This document shows, in pieces, positions 17,646 to 26,022 of a stretch of DNA of 64,000 bases. Numbering within the stretch: the stretch's first letter is position 1; each line of letters begins with the position of its first letter. The translations under genes were made by a program, and so were the position numbers. The notes beneath the pieces were generated by a model. That model was given only the letters and a program-made list of their open reading frames with translations. It did not search any database and was not told the DNA's origin. Origin of the DNA: Solwaraspora sp. WMMD791 (GTDB taxonomy: Bacteria; Actinomycetota; Actinomycetes; Mycobacteriales; Micromonosporaceae); contig NZ_CP120737.1 of assembly GCF_029581195.1 (NCBI RefSeq), positions 6,177,001 through 6,241,000 on the forward strand. The letters run 5' to 3'.

Positions 17646-18964
17646 CCGGTCGTCACCGCCCGGATCGCGGCGGCCAGTTCGGCCGGTACGTCGAGGTGCA
17701 GGTGCCGGCCGTCGGCGACCACCGGTCGGCCGTCGACGACCACGTCGGTGACGTCGGCGGCGGTCGCCGCGAAGACCAGCCCGGCCGGGTCGATCCCGGC
17801 GGTCCGCACACTGTCGCACCGGACGGTGACCAGGTCGGCGCGGGCCCCGACCGCGATCCGCCCGGCATCGGCCCAGCCCAACGCCCGGTGCCCGACCTCG
17901 CCCGCCGTGGCCAGCAGCTGCGCGGGGGAGAAGTGGCCCCGCCGGCCGGTACGCAGCCGCTCGTGCGCCTCCACCGCCCGCGCCTCCTCGAACAGGTCGA
18001 TCACCGCGTGACTGTCACTGCCCACGCTCAACGCGACCCCGGCGGCCGACAGCGGCCCGGCCGGGCCGATCCCGTCGGCCAGGTCCCGTTCGGTCGTCGG
18101 GCAGAGACAGACACCGGTGCCCGACCCGCCGAGCAACGCCACGTCGGCGTCGGTCAGGTGGGTGGCGTGCACCGCCGTCGTGTCCGGTCCGAGCACCCCG
18201 GCATCGGCCAGCAGCTTCGTCGGGGTCCGGCCGTACCGGACCAGACAGGCCGCGTTCTCCGCCGGCTGCTCCGACAGGTGTACGTGCAGCGGGGCCCGCC
18301 GCTGCGCCGCCCAGTCCGCGACGACCGGCAGTTCGGCGGCCGGCACCGCCCGTACCGAGTGGACCGCCGCCGCCGCTCGGACGTGCGCGCCGGTCGGCCG
18401 CCAGCTGCCAAACCGGTCGGCCCACGCCGTCGCATCGGCGTCGCCGAAGCGCCGCTGCACCCCGGCCAGCGGGGCACCGTCCACCCCGGCCGTCAGGTAA
18501 CAGGTGTCCAGCAGGGTGATCCGCACCCCGGCGTCGGCGGCCGCCTGCGCCAGCGCGTCGGCCATCACGTTCGGGTCGGTGTACCGCCGGCCCTGCGGGT
18601 CGTGGTGCAGGTAGTGGAACTCGCCGACGCAGGTCACCCCGGCGAGCGCCAGCTCGGCGTACACGGCGCGGGCCAACACCAGGTAGGTGTCCGGGTCGAG
18701 CCGGCCGGCGACCGCGTACATCCGGTCCCGCCAGGTCCAGAAGCTGCCCCGGTCGTCGTGGGTGCGCCCGCGCAACGCCCGGTGGAAGGCGTGCGAGTGG
18801 GCGTTGGCCAGGCCGGGCAGGGTCACCCCGGCCAGCCTCGGCACGCCCGGCGGGGCCGGCTGTCCTGCCGTGACCGCAGTGAACCGGCCCGCCTCGGCTT
18901 CGATCAGCACCCCGGCGACCGGAGCCGGCCCGTCCAGCCACGCGTACTCGGCGTACCACCTCAT
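17642..18964 (-). CDS. hutF: Formimidoylglutamate deiminase
   Basis: Amidohydrolase of 440 residues that converts N-formimidoyl-L-glutamate to N-formyl-L-glutamate and ammonia, defining the five-step hut route. [17 protein letters not shown] (about residues 51-67) carries the metal-binding HSH; HVHLSEQ, HATHLTD and [11 protein letters not shown] carry the remaining ligands. The start is taken as the ATG complementary to 18962-18964 ([12 protein letters not shown]); a GTG three codons upstream is possible. That ATG overlaps the stop of a 36-codon repeat ORF that bridges from the preceding amidohydrolase gene. Confidence 0.93.
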   Translation of the reverse strand: MRWYAEYAWLDGPAPVAGVLIEAEAGRFTAVTAGQPAPPGVPRLAGVTLPGLANAHSHAFHRALRGRTHDDRGSFWTWRDRMYAVAGRLDPDTYLVLARAVYAELALAGVTCVGEFHYLHHDPQGRRYTDPNVMADALAQAAADAGVRITLLDTCYLTAGVDGAPLAGVQRRFGDADATAWADRFGSWRPTGAHVRAAAAVHSVRAVPAAELPVVADWAAQRRAPLHVHLSEQPAENAACLVRYGRTPTKLLADAGVLGPDTTAVHATHLTDADVALLGGSGTGVCLCPTTERDLADGIGPAGPLSAAGVALSVGSDSHAVIDLFEEARAVEAHERLRTGRRGHFSPAQLLATAGEVGHRALGWADAGRIAVGARADLVTVRCDSVRTAGIDPAGLVFAATAADVTDVVVDGRPVVADGRHLHLDVPAELAAAIRAVTTG

Positions 18965-19071
18965 CCGACGCACCCCGTCGTCCGCCGAGGCTCGGTGGTC
19001 CGCCGTGGCCCGTTCATCGGGCGCGGCCCGTTCATCGGGCGCGGCCCGTTCATCGGGCGCGGCCCGTTCAT
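18961..19071 (-). CDS. 36-codon mini-ORF of hexapeptide repeats bridging two hut genes
   Basis: Starting at the ATG that overlaps the stop of the M20 amidohydrolase (ATGA at 19068-19071), an open frame reads MNGPRP three times, then [18 protein letters not shown], and stops at a TGA overlapping the hutF ATG (18961-18964). Three and a half 18-bp units keep the frame, and each unit has its own ATGA. It could let ribosomes cross the gap by start-stop coupling. No ribosome-binding site of its own is obvious, and translation is inferred only from the geometry. Confidence 0.4.
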   Translation of the reverse strand: MNGPRPMNGPRPMNGPRPMNGPRRTTEPRRTTGCVG

Positions 19072-19076
19072 CGGGC
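19005..19076. repeat. 18-bp tandem repeat, four copies, spanning a stop codon
   Basis: Units at 19005-19022 (one mismatch), 19023-19040, 19041-19058 and 19059-19076. The last unit contains the stop codon of the M20 amidohydrolase gene. The period is six codons. Confidence 0.95.
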
Positions 19077-20321
19077 GGCCAGTTCGGCCAGCGCGGCCGC
19101 CAGGGCCCGGACCCCGGCGGCGCAGTCGTCGTCGGTGGCGTGCTCGGCCGGGGCGTGTGACACCCCGGTCGGATTCCGTACGAAGATCATCGCCGTCGGC
19201 ACGTGTCCGGCGAGGACACCGGCGTCGTGCCCGGCGGCGGTCGGCAGGACCGGCACCGGGCCGGGTCCGGCCGCCTCGATCGCCGTACGGATCCGGCCGG
19301 TCAGGGTCGACGCGAACGCCACCGCCGGACTGTCCGACTCGCCGACGACGGTGACCGTGGTGCCGTCGGCGGCGGCCCGCGTCGCCGCGTCGGCGGCCAC
19401 CGCGTCGACCAGCGCGGCCAGCGTGGACCCGTCAGCCGCCCGCGCGTCCAGCCAGGCGCGGACCCGCGCCGGGATCGCGTTGGTGGCGTTCGGCCGGACC
19501 TCGACCCGGCCGACGGTGGCGTGCCCGCCGAGCCGCCGGGCCTGCGCGTCGGCGGCGAGCACCGTGTGCGCGCAGGTCAGCATCGGGTTGCGGCGGTCGG
19601 CCATCCGGGTGGTGCCGGCGTGGTCGCCGACCCCGGTGAACTCCAGCCGCCACCGCCCGTGCGGCCAGATCATGCTCGCCACCCCGACCGGCGCGGCCAG
19701 GTCCACCAGCGCCCGACCCTGCTCGACGTGCAACTCGACGAAGGCCCCGATCCGGGTCAGCCGCGCCGGATCCGGGCCGACCGCCGCCGGGTCGGCACCG
19801 GCCGTGCGCATCGCCTCGGCCAAGGTCACCCCGTCGGCGTCGGCCAGGGCCAGCGCCCGCTCCGGCGACACCGCACCGGTCAGCAGCCGCGACCCGAGGC
19901 AGGCCAGGCCGAACCGGGACCCCTCCTCCTCGACGAACGCGGCGACGGTGACCGGCCGGGCCGGCACGACACCCTGCTCCCGCAGGATGTCGACGGCGAG
20001 CAGCGCCGACACGATGCCGAGCGGGCCGTCGTAGCCGCCGCCGTACGGCACCGAGTCGAAATGGCTGCCGGTGACGACCGCCGGGGCGGTCGGGTCCACC
20101 CCCGGCGGCACCCAGTCGCCCCACAGGTTGCCGTTGCCGTCGGCCCGCACCGCCAGCCCTCGACCGGTCGCCTGCGCGACGAACCACCGCCGGCAGGCCA
20201 GCTCGGCCGGCGACCAGGCGTACCGCAGGTAACCGCCGGTGGCCGGATCGCGGCCGATGCCAGCCAGCTCCGCCCACGTCGCCCGGAACCGTGCGACCAG
20301 CGGATCGCCGTCGACGCTCAT
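19068..20321 (-). CDS. M20-family amidohydrolase (allantoate/N-carbamoyl-amino-acid type) in the hut operon
   Basis: A 417-residue zinc hydrolase of the allantoate amidohydrolase/N-carbamoyl-L-amino-acid hydrolase branch of family M20. [18 protein letters not shown] (about residues 86-103) gives the His and the bridging Asp; FVEEEGSRF (about 130-138) the catalytic Glu pair; [11 protein letters not shown] and TAAGHDAGV the dimer-face and final ligands. A classic HutG is missing from the operon, so this enzyme probably hydrolyses N-formyl-L-glutamate to glutamate and formate. That role is inferred from position. Its start overlaps the hutU stop and its stop overlaps a mini-ORF. Confidence 0.85.
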   Translation of the reverse strand: MSVDGDPLVARFRATWAELAGIGRDPATGGYLRYAWSPAELACRRWFVAQATGRGLAVRADGNGNLWGDWVPPGVDPTAPAVVTGSHFDSVPYGGGYDGPLGIVSALLAVDILREQGVVPARPVTVAAFVEEEGSRFGLACLGSRLLTGAVSPERALALADADGVTLAEAMRTAGADPAAVGPDPARLTRIGAFVELHVEQGRALVDLAAPVGVASMIWPHGRWRLEFTGVGDHAGTTRMADRRNPMLTCAHTVLAADAQARRLGGHATVGRVEVRPNATNAIPARVRAWLDARAADGSTLAALVDAVAADAATRAAADGTTVTVVGESDSPAVAFASTLTGRIRTAIEAAGPGPVPVLPTAAGHDAGVLAGHVPTAMIFVRNPTGVSHAPAEHATDDDCAAGVRALAAALAELAAR

Positions 20322-22030
20322 CGACGCCTCATCGGCACCGGCAGGTCCTGCGCGTCGGCTACCCGGCCGGCCAGCTGGTATCCGGCGTCGACGTGGCGCA
20401 GCACTCCGGTCGCCGGATCGTTGTGCAACACCCGTTCGATCTTCTGCCCCGCCAGCGCCGACCCGTCGGCGACGCAGACCTGACCGGCGTGCAGCGACCG
20501 GCCGATGCCGACCCCGCCGCCGTGGTGGATGCTCACCCAGGACGCGCCGCTGGCCGTGTTGACCAGGGCGTTGAGCAGTGGCCAGTCGGCGATCGCGTCC
20601 GAGCCGTCGGCCATCGCCTCGGTCTCCCGGTACGGCGACGCCACTGATCCGCAGTCCAGATGGTCCCGGCCGATCACCACCGGGGCGGCCAGGTCACCGC
20701 TGGCGACCATCTCGTTGAACCGCACCCCGGCGAGTTCCCGTTCGCCGTACCCGAGCCAGCAGATCCGGGCCGGCAGCCCTTGGAAGGCGACCCGCTCCCC
20801 GGCCAGCCGGATCCAGCGGGCCAGCGCCTCGTTGTCGCCGAACAGGTCGAGGACCGCCCGGTCGGTGGCGGCGATGTCGGCCGGGTCGCCCGACAGGGCC
20901 GCCCACCGGAACGGCCCCTTGCCGGCGCAGAACAGCGGCCGGATGTACGCCGGCACGAAACCGGGAAAGTCGAAGGCCCGGTCGAAGCCGCCGAGCCGGG
21001 CCTCGTCGCGGATCGAGTTGCCGTAGTCGAAGACCTCCGCGCCGGCGTCGGCGAAGCCGACCATCGCCGCCACATGCCGGGCCATCGACTCCCGCGCCCG
21101 CTCGGTGTACTCCTGCGGTGCCCGTCGGGCGTACTCGGCCGCGTCGGCCAGGTCGACACCTTCCGGCAGGTAGCTCAGCGGGTCGTGGGCGCTGGTCTGG
21201 TCGGTGACGATGTCGATTGCCACCCCGGCGGCGAGCAGCTGCGGGAAGACCGTCGCCGCGTTGCCGACCACCCCGACCGACAGCGCCCGCCGGTCCCGGC
21301 GGGCCGCCTGCGTCAGGGCGACCGCCTCGTCCAGCGTGTCGGCGACGGTGTCCAGGTAACCGGTGGCGACCCGGCGGGCGAGCCGCTGCGGGTCGACGTC
21401 GACGATCAGACACACCCCGCTGTTCATGGTGACCGCGAGCGGTTGCGCACCGCCCATCCCGCCGCAGCCGGCGGTCAGGGTCAGCGTGCCGGCCAGCGAC
21501 GCGGTGCCGACCCGGTCGATCCAGCCCGGCGGTGCGGTCGGGTCGGCCGGCGCGTTGCCGGTGCCCGCCGCCAACTTCGCGGCGACCGCCGCGAACGTCT
21601 CGTAGGTGCCCTGCAGGATGCCCTGGGTGCCGATGTAGATCCAGGAGCCGGCGGTCATCTGCCCGTACATGGTCAGCCCGAGCTGCTCCAGCCGGCGGAA
21701 CTCCGGCCAGGTGGCCCAGTCACCGACCAGGTTGGAGTTGGCCAGCAGCACCCGGGGTGCCCACTCGTGGGTGCGCAGCACCCCGACCGGCCGGCCGGAC
21801 TGGACCAGCAGCGTCTCGTCGTCGGCCAGCTCGGTCAACGTACGGACCAGGGCGTGGTAGGACGGCCAGTCGCGGGCCGCCCGCCCGGTGCCGCCGTAGA
21901 CCACCAGGTCGTCGGGGCGTTCGGCGACGTCCGGGTCGAGGTTGTTCATCAGCATTCGCAGCGCGGCCTCCTGCGGCCACCCCTTGGCGGTACGGGTGGT
22001 GCCACGCGCCGCGCGGATCAGCTCAGCCAT
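20318..22030 (-). CDS. hutU: Urocanate hydratase
   Basis: Second step of histidine degradation; it hydrates urocanate to imidazolonepropionate using tightly bound NAD+. The 570 residues match the family. [16 protein letters not shown] (about residues 46-61), the [12 protein letters not shown] motif for NAD (about 188-199) and [10 protein letters not shown] (about 340-349) are diagnostic. It has a good site, GGAAGGGG, upstream of its ATG and lies 22 bases downstream of the regulator gene, with which it is probably co-transcribed. Confidence 0.97.
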   Translation of the reverse strand: MAELIRAARGTTRTAKGWPQEAALRMLMNNLDPDVAERPDDLVVYGGTGRAARDWPSYHALVRTLTELADDETLLVQSGRPVGVLRTHEWAPRVLLANSNLVGDWATWPEFRRLEQLGLTMYGQMTAGSWIYIGTQGILQGTYETFAAVAAKLAAGTGNAPADPTAPPGWIDRVGTASLAGTLTLTAGCGGMGGAQPLAVTMNSGVCLIVDVDPQRLARRVATGYLDTVADTLDEAVALTQAARRDRRALSVGVVGNAATVFPQLLAAGVAIDIVTDQTSAHDPLSYLPEGVDLADAAEYARRAPQEYTERARESMARHVAAMVGFADAGAEVFDYGNSIRDEARLGGFDRAFDFPGFVPAYIRPLFCAGKGPFRWAALSGDPADIAATDRAVLDLFGDNEALARWIRLAGERVAFQGLPARICWLGYGERELAGVRFNEMVASGDLAAPVVIGRDHLDCGSVASPYRETEAMADGSDAIADWPLLNALVNTASGASWVSIHHGGGVGIGRSLHAGQVCVADGSALAGQKIERVLHNDPATGVLRHVDAGYQLAGRVADAQDLPVPMRRR

Positions 22031-22052
22031 GTCGCGATCCCCTTCCGGGTAG

Positions 22053-22961
22053 TCAGCCGATGAAGACGTTGCGCTGGGCGGCGGAGCGTTCGAACTGCTC
22101 CAGCCGGCGCTGCGCCTCGCCGGGCGCGGCGTCGCAGATCGCCTGCAACAGCACCATCGCCAACGCCATCGGCGCGGCGTGCAGATCGAAGACCAGTTGG
22201 TCGCCGACCGGGGCGGGCAGCACCAGGTCGGCGTGGTCGGCGGCCGGGCTCAGCGCCGAGTCGGTGATCAGCACGATGGTCAGGCCGATGGCCCGCGCTT
22301 CGACCAGCGCGTCCACCGCCTCCCGGGGGCAGCGGGGCAGCACGATCGCCAGCAACGCGCTCGCGCCGGCCTCCCGGGCCTGTTCGAGGCGTTCGGGCAG
22401 CAGGCTGCCGCCGCTGTCGAGGACCCGTACGTCGGGGCGGACCTTGGCGGCGAAGAAGCCGAAGTAGTGCGCCAGCGGGGCGGCGGCCCGCAGCCCCAGC
22501 ACGGGAAGCGGGACGCTGTCGGCCAGGACCGTGCCGGCGGCGGTGAGCCGGTCCCGGTCGGCGAGCTGGTCGGCCAGCATGCTCAGGTGGTGGGCCTCGG
22601 CCCGGACCGCACGCTGCATCTCGTTGTCGGCGGCGTAGGGCCGTCGGGCGCCCCGGCGACCACCGACGCGCGGCGCTGGCAGCCCGGTGCCGTCGGTGCC
22701 GGAGCCGGTGGCGAACTCACGCAGCCGTCGTCGCAGCGCCGGGTAGCCGTCGTAGCCGAGGGCCATGGCGAACCGGGTGACCGACGGTTGGCTGACCCGG
22801 GCCAGTTCGGCGACCTCGGCGGCGGACAGGAAGGCAGCGGAGCCGGCGTGCTGCACGAGGCTGTGCGCGATCCGTCGCTGGGTGGGGGTGAGACGGACGC
22901 CGGTGAACAGGTCGAGCACCCGTTCGGCCGAGGCGGCCGACACGACGTCACTGTTATTCAC
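22053..22961 (-). CDS. RpiR/MurR-family transcriptional regulator, probable hut regulator
   Basis: A 302-residue regulator with an N-terminal HTH_6 domain ([14 protein letters not shown] ... [33 protein letters not shown], about residues 25-82) and a C-terminal SIS-type sensing domain (about 125-285), usual for proteins that sense sugar phosphates. Here it is the first gene of the hut operon, so its ligand is more likely urocanate or another pathway intermediate. It uses a GTG start and is divergent from the MOSC gene; the short region between them must hold both promoters. A palindrome TATGCATA lies at 22972-22979. Confidence 0.8.
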   Translation of the reverse strand: MNNSDVVSAASAERVLDLFTGVRLTPTQRRIAHSLVQHAGSAAFLSAAEVAELARVSQPSVTRFAMALGYDGYPALRRRLREFATGSGTDGTGLPAPRVGGRRGARRPYAADNEMQRAVRAEAHHLSMLADQLADRDRLTAAGTVLADSVPLPVLGLRAAAPLAHYFGFFAAKVRPDVRVLDSGGSLLPERLEQAREAGASALLAIVLPRCPREAVDALVEARAIGLTIVLITDSALSPAADHADLVLPAPVGDQLVFDLHAAPMALAMVLLQAICDAAPGEAQRRLEQFERSAAQRNVFIG

Positions 22962-22971
22962 GGGCGTACTG

Positions 22972-22979
22972 TATGCATA
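22972..22979. promoter_or_regulatory. Palindrome TATGCATA in the divergent hut/MOSC region
   Basis: A perfect 8-base palindrome 11 bases before the regulator start, in a short AT-rich patch unlike its surroundings. It may be part of an operator or a -10 region for the hut operon. The evidence is only position and symmetry. Confidence 0.25.
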
Positions 22980-23026
22980 AGTTCATTCAGTCGGCAACGG
23001 TGGCCGACCGTGGTACAACACAGCCC

Positions 23027-23944
23027 GTGGACCACACGACGCACCGGGCCGTTCACCCGGCGACCGCCGTACGGGTCGTCGCACTGCACACGTACCCGGT
23101 GAAGGGGTGTCGCCGGCTCGACCACGACGCCGCCCGGGTCGAACGCTGGGGCCTGTCCGGCGACCGGCGCTGGATGATCGTCGACCCCGACGGCGTCGGA
23201 CTCACCCAGCGGGAGGTTCCCGCCCTGGTCACCATCCACCCCAGACCCGGCACCGCCGGTCCCGACCTGGACGACGCTGCCGGCCTCACCCTGCGCAGTG
23301 CCGGCCGACCCACGCTCGACGTCGCCGCACCGGTCGACGGCGAGCTGGTGCCGGTCCGCGTCTTCCGGTCCAAGACCGCGGTGCCGGCCCGGCTCGCCGC
23401 GCCCGCCGCCCACGACTGGCTCACCGACCTGCTCGGCCGGCCGGCCCGGCTGGTCTGGCTCGCCGACCCGACGGTACGGCCGGTCGACCCCGACTTCAGC
23501 CGACCCGGCGACACGGTCAGCTTCGCCGACGGGTACCCGGTCCTGCTGACCAGCACCGCCTCACTCGACGCGGTGAACGACTGGCTCGTCGGGTCCGGCG
23601 ACCCGGCGGCGCCCCTGCCGATGCACCGGTTCCGCCCCAACGTGGTCCTCTCCGGAGCACCGGCCTGGACCGAGGACACCTGGCTCGGACAGCGGATCCG
23701 GATCGGCGAAGTGGCGTTCCGGGTGGCCAAGACCTGCGCGCGGTGCGTCGTCACCACGACCGACCAGGACACCGGCGAACGGGGCCAGCAGCCGCTGCGG
23801 ATCCTCGGCCAGCACCGGCGCGGCCCGAAAGGTGTCCTGTTCGGGATGAACCTGATCCCGGACGGTACCGGCCGGATAGCTGTCGGCGACCCGGTGACGG
23901 TTCCCGCCGGCCCGGCTGCCAGACCATTCAGCCCGGACTCTTAG
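23027..23944 (+). CDS. MOSC-domain protein (YcbX-like)
   Basis: About 305 residues with an N-terminal MOSC beta-barrel (VVALHTYPVKGCRRL ... GLSGDRRWMIVDPDG) and a C-terminal MOSC domain (HRFRPNVVLSG ... CARCVVTTTDQDTGERG), as in molybdenum-cofactor-dependent amidoxime reductase-type proteins. The Cys of CARCVVTTTD is the conserved molybdenum/sulfur-handling residue. The start is uncertain: ATG 22973 and GTG 23000 are also in frame, but they crowd the divergent hut promoter. GTG 23027 follows TACAAC by seven bases, which would suit a leaderless transcript. The substrate is unknown. Confidence 0.8.
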   Translation: MDHTTHRAVHPATAVRVVALHTYPVKGCRRLDHDAARVERWGLSGDRRWMIVDPDGVGLTQREVPALVTIHPRPGTAGPDLDDAAGLTLRSAGRPTLDVAAPVDGELVPVRVFRSKTAVPARLAAPAAHDWLTDLLGRPARLVWLADPTVRPVDPDFSRPGDTVSFADGYPVLLTSTASLDAVNDWLVGSGDPAAPLPMHRFRPNVVLSGAPAWTEDTWLGQRIRIGEVAFRVAKTCARCVVTTTDQDTGERGQQPLRILGQHRRGPKGVLFGMNLIPDGTGRIAVGDPVTVPAGPAARPFSPDS

Positions 23945-23998
23945 GTCTCACTTAGGACCGTTGCCCCGGTACGTCGCAGTAGGGCAGCATCACTGGAC

Positions 23999-24286
23999 GT
24001 GACCGACGACGGCCGTGGTTCCCATGCCCGCAAGTCCGGCTGGTCCGGCTGGAGCGCTCGGAGCCGCTGGCTCGCCGGCGGCGGCGTCGCCACCGGCACC
24101 GCGCTGCTCGGCCTGCTGCTCGCCGCCCAGGTCGGCGCCAGCCCGGCCTGCGCCGCGCCGCCGGCCGGCGGCAGCACCTACCAGAACGTGGGCAGCCCGT
24201 GTCCGTCGCGGACGGTGACCTGCAGTGCAGTCAGGCCGAGCGCGCGGCCGACCCGCTCCGCCTCGGCCAGCAGAGCCAGTCCGTAG
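23999..24286 (+). CDS. Short ORF with signal peptide, possibly the 5' remnant of a secreted-protein gene
   Basis: A GTG start leads to a basic N-terminus, a hydrophobic stretch (GVATGTALLGLLLAA, about residues 29-43) and ASPACAAP, a plausible signal-peptide site. After about residue 60 the reading continues into sequence antisense to the acetyltransferase and becomes a typical shadow (Arg/Ser/Ala-rich). I read it as the beginning of an exported protein cut off near 24177 by the event that also truncated the acetyltransferase. A small real gene cannot be excluded. Confidence 0.3.
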   Translation: MTDDGRGSHARKSGWSGWSARSRWLAGGGVATGTALLGLLLAAQVGASPACAAPPAGGSTYQNVGSPCPSRTVTCSAVRPSARPTRSASASRASP

Positions 24287-24615
24287 CCACGGCCCTGCCG
24301 GTCCGGCGCGACGACCACCCGCTTGAGTACGCGCCAGTGCTCCTTGAGGTCGAACCGGTTGCTGGTGACGAAGACGAACGCGGCCAGCCCGCCGGCGTCG
24401 ACGCCGACGAGCAGCCGGTCGATGCCGGCATCCACCCCGGCGAACGCGGCCTCGGCGGTCGGCCGGACCTGCGCGGCGGTCACCGGGGCAACGAACCCGA
24501 CCGCCCCACCGGCGTTGGTGGCCGCCACCCAGACCGCGATGATTCGCTCCCGCAGGTCGTCGTCGAGCGGCGGATCCAGGACGAAACCCAGGTGTACGGA
24601 GGGTTGGCAACTCAT
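24178..24615 (-). pseudogene. GNAT N-acetyltransferase, C-terminally truncated
   Basis: A 145-residue GNAT-fold protein with the acetyl-CoA loop KRVVVAPDRQGRGYGLALL (about residues 104-122). It ends at DGHGLPTFW followed by TAG at 24178, where the family normally continues about 30-40 residues (GLPxFYxxLGYxEVGR ... E). The last two beta-strands are therefore missing. The sequence past the stop belongs to an unrelated ORF on the other strand. The ATG complementary to 24613-24615 has GGAG upstream. It may be inactive; sequencing error seems unlikely because no frame continues the domain. Confidence 0.55.
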
Positions 24616-24657
24616 TGTGATTTGCTGACTCCGTGCGGGCTGGGTGACGGTTCTGTG

Positions 24658-24731
24658 TAGGGCCGGCGGGACTCGAACCCGCACTATCACGGACCTAAAC
24701 CGTGTGCCTCTGCCAATTGGGCTACGGCCCC
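24658..24731 (-). tRNA. tRNA with anticodon UAG and short variable loop (nominal tRNA-Leu)
   Basis: A 74-nt cloverleaf on the minus strand: acceptor GGGGCCG/CGGCCCT (first pair G-U), D-arm with GCC/GGC and G18-G19, anticodon stem CACGG/CCGTG around loop TTTAGGT (anticodon TAG, codon CUA), T-arm GCGGG-TTCGAGT-CCCGC, discriminator A. The variable loop is only five bases (ATAGT), whereas bacterial tRNA-Leu has a long variable arm. CCA is not encoded, unlike the tRNA-His and tRNA-Lys here. Its amino-acid identity is therefore open. Confidence 0.8.
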
Positions 24732-24739
24732 AAACGTCC

Positions 24740-25303
24740 CTAGGTTACGCGTCCAGGATACGGTAGTCGAGCTGCGGGCGGGCCGGCGACCGGCTCGGTC
24801 GCCGCAGCTCGATCCCGCGGCTCGCTTGTCGTCGGGGTGCGACGTGATCCGGCGTAGGTCTCCGTCTGGCTGTGGCAGTTGGGGCAGAGCAGCCGTAGGT
24901 TGGTCGCGCTGTTGTTCAGGAAGTCGCCGTCGATGTGGTCCACGTGCAGCGTCAATGGAGCGTTCTGCCAGATGGGGCCGGTCCCACAGGTGGCGCATCG
25001 CTCCGGGACGCCGATCGACAGCAGCGCCCGCTTCAGTCGAAATCCCGGTGTCCGTCGAGATCCTTCGGGCAGCCTGGTCAACAGCATCGGCGGGGTCAAT
25101 CGGTAATATCCGCGCTGACCTCGATTGTGGGCGCTGCCGGTGAAGTGTGACGTGTTGATGCCATAGAACTTCAGGCGGCGACTGATATGCGCGTGTGAGC
25201 CCCCGCTGACCCGGATCCCCAGATGGCGCAGCATATCGGTGACGTTGCGGCACTGTGCAGCGGCAGTGGCAAGTCGCTCACGCGTATATTTTTCTCTCCC
25301 CAT
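24740..25303 (-). CDS. HNH endonuclease
   Basis: A 187-residue HNH nuclease. The zinc knuckle CATCGTG (about 101-107) and CPNCHSQ (about 138-144) bracket the catalytic core LHVDHIDGDFLNNSATNLRLL, with His-Asp-His and Asn in place. The N-terminal half (TRERLATAAAQCRNVTDMLRHLGI) looks like a small helical DNA-binding region, as in many phage and actinobacterial stand-alone HNH proteins. It lies directly upstream of the odd tRNA on the same strand. It could be a relic of a mobile element or a defence nuclease; no partner gene is visible. Confidence 0.85.
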   Translation of the reverse strand: MGREKYTRERLATAAAQCRNVTDMLRHLGIRVSGGSHAHISRRLKFYGINTSHFTGSAHNRGQRGYYRLTPPMLLTRLPEGSRRTPGFRLKRALLSIGVPERCATCGTGPIWQNAPLTLHVDHIDGDFLNNSATNLRLLCPNCHSQTETYAGSRRTPTTSEPRDRAAATEPVAGPPAARLPYPGRVT

Positions 25304-25398
25304 GCCCGAACGCTATCGGTGGGGTGTGACATTGTCGTCGATCGAGGACCAGGGCTGGAGGATCCGCCCCCGGAGATCGGGTCGGGAGTGGGCTCTGC

Positions 25399-25890
25399 TC
25401 AGTCGAGGCCGAGGTCGCGCCGGAGCTTGGCCACGTGGCCGGTCGCCTTGACGTTGTAGAGCGCCTTGGTGATCCGTCCGTCGCCGTCGATCACGAAGGT
25501 CGACCGGATCACCCCGGTGACGGTCTTGCCGTACAGCTGCTTCTCGCCGTAGGCGCCGTACGCGGTGAGCACGGTCTTGTCGGGGTCGGACACGAGCGGG
25601 AAGGTCAGCCCGTCGCGCTCCCGGAACTTGGCCAGTTTCTCCGGTTTGTCGGGGGAGATGCCGACCACCTCGTAGCCGGCGGCCTGCAGCGAGGCCAGGG
25701 AGTCGCGGAAATCACATGCCTGTTTGGTGCAGCCCGGAGTCATCGCCGACGGGTACGCGTACAGCACCACGTTGCGGCCGCGTAGCTGGGTGAGGGACAA
25801 CTGGTCACCGGTGTCGGTCGGCAGGGTGAATTCCGGGGCCGGATCGCCCGGTGCGAGGCGGACGGGGCCCTCGTCGGCTGCGGAGGTCAT
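25399..25890 (-). CDS. bcp: Thioredoxin-dependent peroxiredoxin (BCP/PrxQ)
   Basis: Reduces hydrogen peroxide and organic peroxides in the cytosol. The 163-residue length is usual. YAYPSAMTPGCTKQACDFRD has the peroxidatic Cys54 and resolving Cys59 spaced by four residues, the PrxQ arrangement. FTLPTDTG and VIRSTFVIDGDGRI are also typical. It is a single gene, with no operon partner close by. Confidence 0.95.
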   Translation of the reverse strand: MTSAADEGPVRLAPGDPAPEFTLPTDTGDQLSLTQLRGRNVVLYAYPSAMTPGCTKQACDFRDSLASLQAAGYEVVGISPDKPEKLAKFRERDGLTFPLVSDPDKTVLTAYGAYGEKQLYGKTVTGVIRSTFVIDGDGRITKALYNVKATGHVAKLRRDLGLD

Positions 25891-25944
25891 GGCCGGAGCC
25901 TACCCGCCGCCCCGGCCGTCGGGCCGCCCGCCACCATCTGCCAC

Positions 25945-25961
25945 TTGCCATCTCTATGCAA
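25945..25961. promoter_or_regulatory. Nur-like box upstream of the ECF metal transporter
   Basis: TTGCCA-TCTCT-ATGCAA fits the 6-5-6 pattern of the nickel uptake regulator (Nur, Fur family) box tTGCaa-N5-ttGCAA, with the invariant TTGC/GCAA ends. It lies about 60 bases before the CbiM-like start, where a repressor site is expected. No cobalamin riboswitch is visible in this short leader. The assignment is pattern-based. Confidence 0.45.
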
Positions 25962-26022
25962 GAGCGTCCTAGCCGCAATACGCTCGGTTGGCGATCACCC
26001 GTACCCTGCCGGGAGGCACTCA

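Noticed and set aside
19005-19076. Possible CRISPR-like array
   Set aside because: Units are contiguous with no spacers and of 18 bp, so this is a simple tandem repeat.
25891-26022. Cobalamin riboswitch upstream of the cbiM-like gene
   Set aside because: The leader is too short and lacks a B12-box-like sequence; a Nur-like box is present instead.
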